Below the pieces are notes generated by a model, which searched no databases, was not told the origin of the DNA, and saw only the letters and a list, made by a program, of their open reading frames with translations. A program made the position numbers and the translations under genes. A stretch of DNA of 64,000 nucleotides from an uncultured bacterium (GTDB lineage Bacteria > Vulcanimicrobiota > Xenobia > Xenobiales > Xenobiaceae). Shown here piece after piece: positions 41,349 to 50,825 of this stretch (position 1 is its first letter; each line of letters begins with the position of its first letter). The stretch is from contig CAKTUZ010000011.1 in assembly GCA_934621605.1 (NCBI GenBank), positions 1 through 64,000 on the forward strand, in the 5' to 3' direction.

Positions 41349-42002
41349 CTAAGCAGCGCTCGATTCCTTGGCTTGTTCAGCTTTATGCTCTTTCCAAGCG
41401 TGAATAGCTACGGGAAGAACTGATAAAATAATAATACCTACCAACGCTTTTTCCAAATGTTGCTGTACAAAAGGAATTTGTCCGAAGAAGTAACCTACGC
41501 AAACCATGCTAGTTACCCAGGCAATACCGCCTATGCAATTGTAAGAAATAAAACGAGGGTAATGCATATCGGCTACGCCGGCTACGGTAGGGGCAAAGGT
41601 GCGGACAAAAGGCATAAAGCGAGCCAAAATAATGGTCATCCCGCCATACTTTTCATAGAAAGCTTTGGTTTTGAGTAGGTGATCTTTGCGAAACCAGCGG
41701 CTCTGTTCACGCTGATAAAGGGCATGGCCGGCTTTTTTACCGATCATATAACCCACCGAGTCTCCTAAAACGGCGGCTAAGCACAACCAGAAAAGTACGT
41801 GCCAAACATTGAGCAATTCAGGTTTGGTAGCGCAGACAAAACCGGATACCACCAACAGGGAGTCTCCGGGAAGGAAAAAGCCCACCAATAAGCCTGTTTC
41901 GGAGAAAATAATAATAAACAGAATAGTTAAGCCGCCCCAAGCGATAACATCCTGTATTCCTTCTATGGAAAAGTAGTGGAGCAAACTTTGTATAAATTCC
42001 AT
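41349..42002 (-). CDS. DedA family membrane protein
   Basis: A 217-residue integral membrane protein of the DedA/SNARE-associated family. It has the motifs PGDSLLVVSGF, (G)DSVGYMIGKKAGH, and the family core F-x-R-(F)-x-P-x-x-R-T-F-A in LARFMPFVRTFAPTVAGVADM. DedA proteins are likely lipid (undecaprenyl phosphate or phospholipid) flippases or membrane-homeostasis factors. It is probably a single-gene transcript with a strong terminator downstream. Confidence 0.9.
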   Translation of the reverse strand: MEFIQSLLHYFSIEGIQDVIAWGGLTILFIIIFSETGLLVGFFLPGDSLLVVSGFVCATKPELLNVWHVLFWLCLAAVLGDSVGYMIGKKAGHALYQREQSRWFRKDHLLKTKAFYEKYGGMTIILARFMPFVRTFAPTVAGVADMHYPRFISYNCIGGIAWVTSMVCVGYFFGQIPFVQQHLEKALVGIIILSVLPVAIHAWKEHKAEQAKESSAA

Positions 42003-42080
42003 TTTTGACTAGATTCCTATCTTTTCTAAAGCTCAATCAAGCTGCTTTTGTTTTTGTTGATTTAACAGCAAAAGGTTGCA

Positions 42081-42094
42081 GCCCGACGCCGGGC
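42081..42094 (-). terminator. Small GC-rich hairpin after the TPR lipid-side gene (weak terminator candidate)
   Basis: GCCCG-ACGC-CGGGC, with a short TTTT tract about 9 bases further on the minus strand. It is the only termination candidate after the TPR gene at 42132. Confidence 0.3.
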
Positions 42095-42131
42095 CCTGCG
42101 TTCTGCGGTTAAGCTTATTTTGCCTGTTAAT

Positions 42132-44180
42132 TTAACTGTCTATCATTCCTTTTTCTTTTTCAAATATATCACTCAATTGTTTTCTGGCTGTAGACCCGGA
42201 AGTAGTAGAGCCGTCCAAAGAATCTAAACCGAGAGAACTTAAAGAAACTTTTGTAGCAAAAGTTTGGTTATGAATTTCTGCAGCTAATTTCTCGGCGGTT
42301 TTTTTTGTATCATTTTCCAATTTAACCGACGAAGAAGAGAGTATACTTCCGTCTAAACCGTAGAGTTCGGCAGCCATTCTGTCTCCTTGCAAGTGTATGC
42401 GCATGGCCAAGCCGGTATTGTTAACTTTAAAGCGTGGAGATCTTCCCAACATACTGATAACTTGCTTTGAAGCCGAAGAACCGTCACCCTGACAAGTAAT
42501 GGGCACGCTTATTTCCATATGACGTATAGAAGTGGGTGTGGAGGTTATCAGTTGGGCATAACAATTAGCCGCAGTTTGAAAATCTCCCTGCGCATAAGCC
42601 AATTGAGCCACTCTGGCGGTAGCGATAGAGCGCACTAAACGGGCCGCTTGAGGCAAGGTTTTTAAAGCCTTTTGGTAATTCTTCAAAGAGGTATCGTAAT
42701 TACCGAATTGATAGGCAATCTCCGCGCGATTCAGCAAAAGATAGGGCTCTTCTACCGGCAAATTATCGGGAGCTTCTCTAAAAATTTCGTCGATAGCTAC
42801 TGTACACAATCCAGGGCCCAAAATTTTAATTAACAAAGGCTTATAAGATTCGTCGACACTGATTGATTGAGCGTTATAAGGGCGAAAACTGCTGGCTGTG
42901 CGTTTGTTCTCTGTAATAAGAGCGCGAATGCGCGAGGAAGAACGCCATAATTCGTAACTTATAGCTATAATTTGGCCACGTATTTTGAAGCTTTTCCAGA
43001 ATGGCGTCCAGCTGAGCTCTTCGCGTTTACATTCGCGTAGAGCTTTCAGAGAAACGTACCAAGTGAGCAAGTTACCAGCTTCGGCTTGGTCTATATCTAA
43101 GGAGCTGCCGCCCTGACGGTCAGGACGATTGACCAGGCGCTTTAAACGCTCGCAAGCTTCTGGAATAAGACCGAGTTCCATAAGTAAAGTGCCGGTTGTC
43201 TGTAAATTATCGGCCATAAATTGCTGATAGAGGAAGGGACGCATGGCGCTGGCGCGCTCGTAAGTCTTTTTTAAGCAACTGGCCGCGTCAGTAAATTTAG
43301 CTTCGTCAATATACAAATTGGTCAAATCGTTGAAAGGGTTGGTATAAGCTTGATCGCTGAAAGGAACGCGAGAGGCCTCGTTAAAAAAACGTTCGGCTTC
43401 ATCAAAACGGCCCAAAGCTAAAGATGCTTCTCCGCAGTTACGCAATACTGTAGGATCGGGATCTTTACCTTGTTCTTTGGTTTCATTGATCAAGTTTTTG
43501 AAAGCATTGTAAGAAGCCTGATAGTTACCAAGCTCCGATTCTAAAGCTCCCAGACTATTCCAAGCTATTTCCCTGGCGAGGACATTGTTGGAATTGAAAG
43601 CGTCGGATAGAACTTTTCTAGCCTCTTCTTCGCGATTTAATTTCATTAAAGGCCAAGCTTTGTCTACGGCAAAATGGCTGAAACCGGGTATGTTGGACAA
43701 TTCGTCTAACACTTTTATTTTGGCTTTGTATTCGTCCATTTCGCCTAAAACTTGGCATAACTGAATTTGGACACCTAAAAATAAAGTTCTATCACTGTTA
43801 CTGCCGCCATAACTTCGCAATCTGCGCAATAAAGTTTTTTTGGCCAGTTCAAAATTATGGCGGGATCGAGGTAAATCTCCTTCGGCACGATGAAAGACTA
43901 CTCCCAAAATAGCATGCCCGACGGGAGAATCTTTATCCTGTTTAAGTTTTTTTTCGGCGAACTTGCGCCAAGAAACCATATTTTGAGTGTCATTGGCTAT
44001 TTGCAGAAGCTCTTCGCCGCCAATGTCACCTTTACTCAAAGTTTCGAAAGTGGGGGATTTCTCTTCGCTTAGAGCTGGGCTGCTGGTCAAAGGAATCATG
44101 AACAGACCGAGTACTACTGTAATGGTGACAAATAAAAACTTATACAAACCATTGGAGCGAATAGAAAAAACTTGGCGCAT
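42132..44180 (-). CDS. Large secreted TPR protein of the MoxR/DUF58 operon
   Basis: A protein of about 682 residues. The start is the ATG at 44180 (AAGGAAAG upstream), giving MRQVFSIRSNG and a signal peptide (about residues 8-35) ending near SPALSEE. The body is rich in helical TPR pairs (for example FAEKKLKQDKDSPVGHAILG, KAWPLMKLNREEEARKVL, SLALGRFDEAERFFNEA, YAQGDFQTAANCYAQLI). No catalytic motif was seen. It lies last in the MoxR-transglutaminase-DUF58 operon. TPR proteins occur in such aerotolerance-type loci, where they are thought to organise envelope complexes. Confidence 0.78.
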   Translation of the reverse strand: MRQVFSIRSNGLYKFLFVTITVVLGLFMIPLTSSPALSEEKSPTFETLSKGDIGGEELLQIANDTQNMVSWRKFAEKKLKQDKDSPVGHAILGVVFHRAEGDLPRSRHNFELAKKTLLRRLRSYGGSNSDRTLFLGVQIQLCQVLGEMDEYKAKIKVLDELSNIPGFSHFAVDKAWPLMKLNREEEARKVLSDAFNSNNVLAREIAWNSLGALESELGNYQASYNAFKNLINETKEQGKDPDPTVLRNCGEASLALGRFDEAERFFNEASRVPFSDQAYTNPFNDLTNLYIDEAKFTDAASCLKKTYERASAMRPFLYQQFMADNLQTTGTLLMELGLIPEACERLKRLVNRPDRQGGSSLDIDQAEAGNLLTWYVSLKALRECKREELSWTPFWKSFKIRGQIIAISYELWRSSSRIRALITENKRTASSFRPYNAQSISVDESYKPLLIKILGPGLCTVAIDEIFREAPDNLPVEEPYLLLNRAEIAYQFGNYDTSLKNYQKALKTLPQAARLVRSIATARVAQLAYAQGDFQTAANCYAQLITSTPTSIRHMEISVPITCQGDGSSASKQVISMLGRSPRFKVNNTGLAMRIHLQGDRMAAELYGLDGSILSSSSVKLENDTKKTAEKLAAEIHNQTFATKVSLSSLGLDSLDGSTTSGSTARKQLSDIFEKEKGMIDS

Positions 44181-44220
44181 GAAATTTCTTTCCTTTTGAG
44201 CAGCTTTTATGTTCATACTA

Positions 44221-44268
44221 ATTTTCAGTTTTAATGATCTTTTCTTCAGATCATAAGATCTGAAAATT
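44221..44268 (-). other. Intra-operon stem-loop between moxR-like and TPR genes
   Basis: Nested inverted repeats: ATTTTCAG with CTGAAAAT outside and TGATCT with AGATCA inside, spanning the moxR stop. There is no T tract, so it may modulate downstream expression or mRNA stability rather than terminate. Confidence 0.4.
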
Positions 44269-45277
44269 ATTTCTTAAGAGTTGAACGACATAAGGCTTCC
44301 AGAGGGGATTTACAGCATTCTCTTATGACTTTAATCGGATCTTCAATACCGGCAGCCAATTCTAAACGATGAGCAAATACATAGGGTACAAGGTAAGAAA
44401 CATCTTCGGCCGTTACATAGTCGCGGGCTCTCTTGAGAGCACAAGCTTTAAGGGCCGGTAGCATCAAAACTAAGCTTCGGGTGGATATACCTTGGGCGAC
44501 ATGAGGTGACTGACGCACTGCGTTGGCCATATCAACTAAACATTGGTTAATGCGGTCGTCAACATATATATATTGATCGATGGCTTGACGAGCGTCCAAA
44601 ATAGCTGTCTTGGGTACCATAGGAAAATCGTTGCCCGGAGGATTGCGTCGCTCTTGAATAGAGCGCAGTACGTCTAATTCCGATTCTCTATCGATATTGT
44701 TCATACGGATTTTAAAGAGAAAGCGGTCATGCTGAGCTACGGGCAAAGGATAAGTACCGGCTTGATCTCTGGGGTTTTGAGTAGCGATTACAAAGAAAAG
44801 CTTGCCCAAATTGTGTGAGGTATTGTCTACAGTTACTTGTTTTTCGGCCATAGCTTCTAACATAGCAGCTTGAACTTTAGGAGAAGTACGGTTAATTTCG
44901 TCGGCCAAGACTACGTGAGCGAAGATAGGGCCGGGGCGGAAGGTAAAAGTACCGTTATCGGGATCGAATACGGTCATACCTGTAATATCGGAAGGGAGTA
45001 AATCGGGAGTAAACTGGATACGCCTGAACATGGTAATCGGAGGTTCGGGATTATCGTTATATATAGAATCTCCCAAAGCCTTAGCTAAAGTCGTTTTTCC
45101 CGAACCAGGAAAATCTTCCAAAAGCACATGGCCGTCGGCTAAGAGGGCTATCAAAATAAGTTCGATAACGCGATCTCGACCGCGTACCGCTCTTTTTAAA
45201 CGTGACTCCATGGTAAGGAGTAAATTGTAAGCCTTATCTAAGCGAGCAGCTCGGTTAGCTTGCGAAGTTCTGTCCAA
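44267..45277 (-). CDS. MoxR-type AAA+ ATPase
   Basis: A 336-residue MoxR family ATPase. Walker A is FPGSGKT, Walker B LADEINR, sensor 1 FFVIATQNP, and a helical C-terminal lid. MoxR ATPases act as chaperones for assembling or activating proteins, typically with DUF58/VWA partners, as encoded here. It starts at a TTG with GGAGG 9 bases upstream. It lies between the transglutaminase and TPR genes and is co-directional with both. Confidence 0.92.
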   Translation of the reverse strand: MDRTSQANRAARLDKAYNLLLTMESRLKRAVRGRDRVIELILIALLADGHVLLEDFPGSGKTTLAKALGDSIYNDNPEPPITMFRRIQFTPDLLPSDITGMTVFDPDNGTFTFRPGPIFAHVVLADEINRTSPKVQAAMLEAMAEKQVTVDNTSHNLGKLFFVIATQNPRDQAGTYPLPVAQHDRFLFKIRMNNIDRESELDVLRSIQERRNPPGNDFPMVPKTAILDARQAIDQYIYVDDRINQCLVDMANAVRQSPHVAQGISTRSLVLMLPALKACALKRARDYVTAEDVSYLVPYVFAHRLELAAGIEDPIKVIRECCKSPLEALCRSTLKK

Positions 45278-45338
45278 GATAAGTTTCCTCCGTCTAAATA
45301 GACCTTAGTTGGTTGAATAAAGTGTGTTTGTGCTTTTT

Positions 45339-47693
45339 TTAACGCACGAAAAGCCAAGCAAAGGGATTGATTATACCCAAGAGTCGCCGCCACCAAGGAG
45401 CGCAATTGGATAATTCTGATTTGAATTGTGAGTAGTGTGAGGCACATTCGGCAGCTTCAGGTAAGGACATGCGAGAGATAAAATGGGTTTGCTCATTTTC
45501 ACCCAAATGATAGCGCACATGCCATTGAGTCAGCTTTTGCAGAGCTGGTAGTTGATCAGCCCAGCGGGAAGCGAACTCTTCGCGTGTCTCTCCGTAGTGA
45601 CGGCGTATACCTATTTCTGCTAATGATACCAAGGCCGCTCTATATACTCGGTCGACCCGTTTAGTTCCAAAACTAAAATGGGCCATTAAGTGAATATATA
45701 TTTTGTATACCCACACGGCAATGAAAGCCAAAACTGCTGCTATAGCCAGCAACCAGCCTAAAGCCTTTACTAATGAGCGCATTTGCATTTGCATATCGAC
45801 CGGCTTTTGGGTTACGCCTTCTTTGTCTGTCGACTCTTCACGAGCCATTTCACCGAACATCTTTTGCAAATCTGGATCGGGAGGATCGGAAGGAGATACA
45901 TTGGATCGTTCGGGAGAAACATCTATAGGATACCAACCCAGTCCTTGAATATATATCTCGCACCAGGAGTGGGCGTTGTTGTTCATAATCAGTAAAGCTG
46001 AGCCACCGTAGGTATTTTTTATATCTACAGCGTAGCCCTCAGCCACACGGGCGGGAATGCCGATAGAGCGGCATAAATAAACTAAGGAGTTAGCATTATG
46101 GACACAGTAGCCGACCCGATCTCCGAAGAGATATTTGGAGACGGCGTCATCTTTGTCGGTAATCCTTACTCTGGTATCGTAAGTACTGTTTTTATCCAAC
46201 CACAGCTTCATAATGTATACTTTGGCCATAGGTAAAGACTTGAAAGAAGCGGGCAAATCTTGCTGAATTTTTAAAGCCAATTCCTTGTAGCGCTTGTCGT
46301 CCGGTAGCTTGGTGTAATAATCTATATCGGATTTAGACCACTGTGGATTGTTAAGCTTGGCTTGAAGTAGACTTTCTATCTTGCCGGTAAAAGAGCGCGA
46401 ATCTACAGTATAAGCTCCCACAAACTGGCTGCTGTTGGGATTGGAGGCCGCTTTCATAACCGAAGGGTTGAGTAAACCAAACGGCTTACTGTGATTTTCA
46501 ATTAAGCTAACTTTAGTATTGACAGCTTTGGTTTTGTCAGAGTCGATTTGCGGAGGGGTAAGCGGATTGGGCGTATTAAACTGAGGAAATCCGGAAGCAA
46601 CATCGTGATCATAGTGTCCGGAAACATCGTTAACTAGTTTGCGACCGTTGAAAAAACTCTTGGCATTTTGGCGGAAATAGTAATAGCCTTCCGGAGGTAC
46701 GTAATCATCATTAAAGATGACTACGGCTACAGGTTTTGCTTTTGGAGCTTGAGAAGAACTTTGATCCTTGTCCTGATTGTCGCTTTGGCCTCCGCCTTGA
46801 TTATTGTTTTGGTCATTATTTTGTCGATTGGGACTTTGGTTTTTATCCTTATCGTCTTGATTCTGTTGGCCTTGGTTAGACTGCTGATCTTGGTCTTGGT
46901 TTTGATCGTTATCTTGCTGATTTTTTCCGCTGTTGCCGCCTTCTTTGCCTTTGGCTTCTTCTTGTTGTTCACCTTTGGCATTGCCGCTCATAAGTTGCTC
47001 GGGCAGAGGTTGATGCAAGTCTTTAAGGGGCAGAAAAACTCCAACTAAAGAGATAATAACAATCAAAATGGATAAATCGGCTAAAGTTCGCTTATTAAAA
47101 CGTCCTACAATAAGGAAAACCAAAGCTATGGCTAAAATAACGCCGGCAGCAATGAAAAACGGAATAGGATTCCAGCCTCGAGACCACAGCGGATCGACGA
47201 AGAAATAAGGGCGGCTGATAAAACCATCGCGATGGGCCGATAAAGGTAAGAGAGCAATATTAGCGACGATAATCAGTTCGACAGCTACAAACCAGGGCTT
47301 ACGTATACTTATGGCATGGATAACCATGACTAAGAAAAGGCAATTGAGGAATAAAATTAAACCCTGAGAAAAGAGGCCAGCATTCTCCGGTGAAGCAAAG
47401 AGAGAGGCCACAAAGGCACTGTTGACGGGAATATTAGCCAGATAGACCAAAATACGATTGAGCACTAGAGCTCCCAGAGTGAAAACTGGGATGCGCAAAC
47501 GTTTGGAAGCGAGCCAATAGGAGAGCCAAAAGCCCACAATTCCGCCGACAAAGGCACCGAAAATACCATTTGATACAGAGATTGTGGAGGCATTTATGGC
47601 TAAAATAATGCCCCACATTAAACTGTTGAAAGAACGTTCTAAAAATGTGCCAATGCCGAAAGATTTCTTTTTTTCGGAGTTAATGCCGTCCAT
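45339..47693 (-). CDS. Membrane transglutaminase-like protein with Q/N/D-rich linker
   Basis: A 784-residue protein. About six membrane helices occupy residues 15-230, then a Gln/Asn/Asp/Lys-rich linker (about 240-320), an extracytoplasmic region, and a transglutaminase-core domain near 520-600: Cys in GYCVHNANSLVYL, His in NNNAHSWCEIY and Asp in GWYPIDVSPE form the Cys-His-Asp triad. A further helix (about 640-660) is followed by a DUF4129-like cytoplasmic tail. Such proteins accompany DUF58 and MoxR genes throughout bacteria; the substrate is unknown, probably a periplasmic protein. It follows the DUF58 gene after 7 bp. Confidence 0.9.
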   Translation of the reverse strand: MDGINSEKKKSFGIGTFLERSFNSLMWGIILAINASTISVSNGIFGAFVGGIVGFWLSYWLASKRLRIPVFTLGALVLNRILVYLANIPVNSAFVASLFASPENAGLFSQGLILFLNCLFLVMVIHAISIRKPWFVAVELIIVANIALLPLSAHRDGFISRPYFFVDPLWSRGWNPIPFFIAAGVILAIALVFLIVGRFNKRTLADLSILIVIISLVGVFLPLKDLHQPLPEQLMSGNAKGEQQEEAKGKEGGNSGKNQQDNDQNQDQDQQSNQGQQNQDDKDKNQSPNRQNNDQNNNQGGGQSDNQDKDQSSSQAPKAKPVAVVIFNDDYVPPEGYYYFRQNAKSFFNGRKLVNDVSGHYDHDVASGFPQFNTPNPLTPPQIDSDKTKAVNTKVSLIENHSKPFGLLNPSVMKAASNPNSSQFVGAYTVDSRSFTGKIESLLQAKLNNPQWSKSDIDYYTKLPDDKRYKELALKIQQDLPASFKSLPMAKVYIMKLWLDKNSTYDTRVRITDKDDAVSKYLFGDRVGYCVHNANSLVYLCRSIGIPARVAEGYAVDIKNTYGGSALLIMNNNAHSWCEIYIQGLGWYPIDVSPERSNVSPSDPPDPDLQKMFGEMAREESTDKEGVTQKPVDMQMQMRSLVKALGWLLAIAAVLAFIAVWVYKIYIHLMAHFSFGTKRVDRVYRAALVSLAEIGIRRHYGETREEFASRWADQLPALQKLTQWHVRYHLGENEQTHFISRMSLPEAAECASHYSQFKSELSNCAPWWRRLLGIINPFAWLFVR

Positions 47694-47700
47694 ATTTAGA

Positions 47701-49092
47701 CTAGACCGCCTTTTCCTGAGCCTGCAGATAAGCAGCCGCGTTGTTTATAATTCGTCCTGTAGTTGTCTCACACAAGATCATGGGAGTATTAGGATTTTGT
47801 AAAGTTTTGGCAATTTTAGAGGGCGCTTCTAATTGCACAGTTTCGGAATCGATATAGAGCCATTTGCTCCACGGCTGTTCCTTTTCTTCTTCGGCGGCCT
47901 TTAAATTTTGGTCGATGCCCATAAGCCAAGTAATGGTAAGATGGGTATCTCTGACCGCTCCAAGAGTATTTTTGACCCAATCGCCGTAAGCTGCAGGTAC
48001 AAACACAAAACAGCTGTGATAGCCGAGTTTGGAAGCCTCTTCTAAGAATTTTTTCAAGCCACAGACCGCTTTTGATTCTGTATTGCCGGAAGAAGCCAAA
48101 AAATCCAAAGCTTCGCTCATTATTGAAGTAACGCCGACACAACCGTCGGCACCGAAAAGCCAACTGTCGCCCAAAATTTTTGATTCGAGAATAGATCTGG
48201 CAAAAGAAGCGCTGGCTTCATCGTTGGGACCTGAGACTAGGTAAGCGCAAGTACGTGTCTGAGCGGTAAGTGCTCTTTCAGGCATACGCACGACTAAGCG
48301 GCGGTTGCGAGCATACACCTTCCATAGGATTGAGCGTGAAGAGTCGCCGGGAACATATTGACGCATTTCTATGAGGTCTCCCTGAGGGGAACCGAAAGGA
48401 TCGGAAATATCCTCTCCGCCGGCCATACTTAATGTTATGCTACTGCTTTTAACGACACCTGGCCTGGGGTAAGCTTTAAACTTAACATTTTTAGTGCTGA
48501 CCCAAGTAATACTGGCCAAGCCCAAAATATCTTCCACTTTGAAGCGACGACTAATTTTTTCTACGTTACAGCGGTGGTGGGCGGTAATATATTCGGATAT
48601 GGACGATAAACTTTGTTTACATTCGGTCTCCACTTCTTCAGGATAAAGCCACTCAATAGAAACATTGACAAAGGGAACCGGCAAAAAGGTTATTTCCAAA
48701 CCTGAATTAGATTGGTACATAGTAGAAGTGATTATATCTGGCAATCCCATTTCGCATTTGGCTTTCCAGTGTATGGCCAAATAAACAGCGCCTATGCTTA
48801 CGGCCAAAATCATCAGTATCCCCACAATCATGAGAGCTACGGAGGCAGAAATCCAGACAATATCATCTTGACCTAAAGCTACGAAATAAAAGGTAAAAGC
48901 TAGCAAAATCATATAAGCTAGCCCCATACCGGTAATGGGAACGAATCCGCAAACCTTCCTTATAAATTGAAAAGTTTTAACCGAGGCACCGCGCCAAATG
49001 GCAGTCCAGGAACTTCGTCTGTTTGAATTATTTTCCAAAAGTTCGTTCTGTTCGGGCCGGGCAGTCAAGTTTGTCATCTCATACTCTTTCAT
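47701..49092 (-). CDS. DUF58 domain membrane protein
   Basis: A 463-residue protein with two adjacent membrane helices (about 45-105) and a DUF58 domain carrying the signature RQYVPGDSSRSILWKVYARN. DUF58 proteins are the usual partners of MoxR ATPases and are VWA-like. It begins the leftward operon. A TATAAT at 49100-49105 (minus strand) places transcription start at or near the ATG at 49092, so the message is either leaderless or begins translation at the ATG at 49077 (MTNLT). Confidence 0.9.
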   Translation of the reverse strand: MKEYEMTNLTARPEQNELLENNSNRRSSWTAIWRGASVKTFQFIRKVCGFVPITGMGLAYMILLAFTFYFVALGQDDIVWISASVALMIVGILMILAVSIGAVYLAIHWKAKCEMGLPDIITSTMYQSNSGLEITFLPVPFVNVSIEWLYPEEVETECKQSLSSISEYITAHHRCNVEKISRRFKVEDILGLASITWVSTKNVKFKAYPRPGVVKSSSITLSMAGGEDISDPFGSPQGDLIEMRQYVPGDSSRSILWKVYARNRRLVVRMPERALTAQTRTCAYLVSGPNDEASASFARSILESKILGDSWLFGADGCVGVTSIMSEALDFLASSGNTESKAVCGLKKFLEEASKLGYHSCFVFVPAAYGDWVKNTLGAVRDTHLTITWLMGIDQNLKAAEEEKEQPWSKWLYIDSETVQLEAPSKIAKTLQNPNTPMILCETTTGRIINNAAAYLQAQEKAV

Positions 49093-49099
49093 TCCGCTT

Positions 49100-49105
49100 A
49101 TTATA
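49100..49105 (-). promoter_or_regulatory. -10 box of the DUF58-MoxR operon
   Basis: A perfect TATAAT on the minus strand, 8 bases before the annotated ATG, with no convincing -35. If used, the transcript would have practically no 5' leader. Confidence 0.45.
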
Positions 49106-49270
49106 GCAAAGACAGGAGCCGATTGGGCGAATCAAACTACTAGGCCTTAAATATCGAATAAGCATTTGTATTTCCTCTATATGGTCAAAAATATCAAAAA
49201 TAATCGCATATCGTTAAAATGTTAAAAAAAAATAGTTGATCTCAAAGATTGATAAGAATAATCTGAAGCA

Positions 49271-50035
49271 ATGCAGAGCATTACAAATATGTCTATTCCC
49301 CTGTCTTGGAAAGCAATCGTCAAGCAAGTATTTGGACTTGATGCTGAAATCAGCGCCGTTTATTTTTATGAAAGCAAAAAAAATCAGGTCTCGCGTCTCA
49401 GGATTGTTATAAATGGGGAACAGACTGATGTTGTTGCCAAAAAATATGTTTGGGGCGATATGGACAGTGAAATCGCCGTCCTTAAAAAAGCTGGGACTTT
49501 CGGCTTAAATGTTCCCGAGTTTATCGCTCGCTTTTCTGATATAGCCTTTTTTACTCCCGTGCCCGGTGTCTCTATGCATAATCCCATTACCGAAAAACAG
49601 GCTTTTCTTATAGGGGAATGGATGAGAATGTTCCACGAAAATATGACTCCTCAGAGAGCTAGAGGCACTTTTTTGCGAGGCGACTGTACCTTAAAGAATT
49701 TTGTTTATGATGAAGAAGGGGAAAAGGTTTATTCTTTAGATTTTGAACAAGCTTATTTTGGTCCGGCCGAGGATGATTTAGCTGAACTTATAGTTACTTT
49801 GTTAACTGGCGCTAAAGCTGAAAAATTGTGGCATTCACCGCATATTTTAGCCGTCAAAACCTTAATCAGAGCTTATAGACGCAAATTTAATGCCGCTTTT
49901 TTGTATGAAGAAGTTATTCAAGGTTTGAGTAACCGTATGGAATTTCGTCAAGAATTTGCTGCGGAAATTCAAGCTTTAATAGATGAGTTTTACGGTCATA
50001 AGTCGCTTTTTCTTGAGTTGTTAGAAAATAGATAA
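49271..50035 (+). CDS. Kinase-fold protein (RIO/APH-like)
   Basis: A 254-residue protein with a protein-kinase-like fold related to aminoglycoside phosphotransferase or RIO kinases. Lys in VVAKKYV near the N-lobe and DSEIAVLKKA as the helix-C Glu are followed by the catalytic loop RGDCTLKNF (the usual HGD/HRD His is Arg here) and metal-binding DFEQA. Substrate unknown: small molecule, lipid-sugar, or protein. It lies 50 bp before a methyltransferase gene in the same direction. No signal peptide. The ATG at 49271 has a weak ribosome binding site. Confidence 0.75.
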   Translation: MQSITNMSIPLSWKAIVKQVFGLDAEISAVYFYESKKNQVSRLRIVINGEQTDVVAKKYVWGDMDSEIAVLKKAGTFGLNVPEFIARFSDIAFFTPVPGVSMHNPITEKQAFLIGEWMRMFHENMTPQRARGTFLRGDCTLKNFVYDEEGEKVYSLDFEQAYFGPAEDDLAELIVTLLTGAKAEKLWHSPHILAVKTLIRAYRRKFNAAFLYEEVIQGLSNRMEFRQEFAAEIQALIDEFYGHKSLFLELLENR

Positions 50036-50085
50036 CTGTTTTAGAGAATAATTTAAAGAGCGGAAAGAGGCGGGCATAGTTTGTT

Positions 50086-50703
50086 TTGGCGGAACTGAAA
50101 AATATCAGAACCTGGGGCAGTTTAGGCGAACAGATGGATAATTTTTTACTTTGGGAAAAACGCTACAGCATGAGAGGGCGCGGTCCCAAAGAGCCTGAGC
50201 CTTTCGTGAAAGAGTCTTTGCCCTACATGAACGGAGGCAGAGTGCTAGATGTTGCTTGCGGAGAGGGAAGACATGCCCTTTATTTGGCTCAGGCTTCAAC
50301 TACCTTTGATGTTTGGGGAGTGGATCGTTCGCCCACTGCCATAAAAGCTGCTGCAGAGCGGGCCGCGCAGTTGGGCATTCGCGCCAATTTTATGGTGCGT
50401 GATTTGGAGAAAGACTTTTTACCTGAAGAAATTTTTAATACTATTGTGGTAACGCGCTATTGGCAAGCCGATTTATGCCCTCATATTGTCAACCATTTGG
50501 CTCTTGGTGGTATTTTGGTTTACGAAACCTACACTTTGGATTATTTGCGCTACGGCGAACGTACGCGCAGTCATTTACTCAAGAGCGGTCAGTTGCGAGA
50601 AACTTTCGCCAAGCTCGGTTTACGCGTCGATTATTATGCTGAGGTTGATCGTCCCGAAACCAGGGAATATTCAGCCAGGCTTAGGGCTGTAAAAAATTGT
50701 TGA
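50086..50703 (+). CDS. Class I SAM-dependent methyltransferase
   Basis: A 205-residue protein with the Rossmann motif I VLDVACGEGRHALYLA (near residues 50-65), an acidic residue ending strand 2 (WGVDRSP), and the motif IV region NTIVVTRYWQADLCP. This resembles small TehB-like methyltransferases. Substrate unknown. It starts at a TTG; a purine-rich AAAGAGG lies somewhat far upstream, so the exact start is uncertain. It likely forms an operon with the kinase-fold gene upstream. Confidence 0.83.
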   Translation: MAELKNIRTWGSLGEQMDNFLLWEKRYSMRGRGPKEPEPFVKESLPYMNGGRVLDVACGEGRHALYLAQASTTFDVWGVDRSPTAIKAAAERAAQLGIRANFMVRDLEKDFLPEEIFNTIVVTRYWQADLCPHIVNHLALGGILVYETYTLDYLRYGERTRSHLLKSGQLRETFAKLGLRVDYYAEVDRPETREYSARLRAVKNC

Positions 50704-50751
50704 TTTTTCTCACTACTGTCCAAAGTTTTCCGCTTTTTAGGTGGGGGATGA

Positions 50752-50825
50752 GGGCAAGTATGGCGAATTGCCCAGAGCGGAGGGTGCTGCCCTGTTGGCC
50801 GCCAGCCTGGTGCTGTAGAGGCACG
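50752..50825 (+). ncRNA. GC-rich, possibly structured RNA before the alpha-2-macroglobulin gene
   Basis: About 75-100 bp with much higher GC than the surrounding AT-rich DNA. GGGCAA (50752-50757) pairs with TTGCCC (50768-50773), and the following stretch contains further short complementary runs around GTTGG-CCG-CCAGC and GTGC...GCAC. It resembles no RNA family I can name. The remaining 50826-50937 is AT-rich and likely carries the promoter. Confidence 0.3.

Noticed and set aside
46668..47048. Hydrophobic plus-strand frame of 126 codons
   Set aside because: It lies opposite the Gln/Asn/Asp-rich linker of the transglutaminase gene, whose reverse complement reads as Leu/Val/Ile; not a membrane protein gene.
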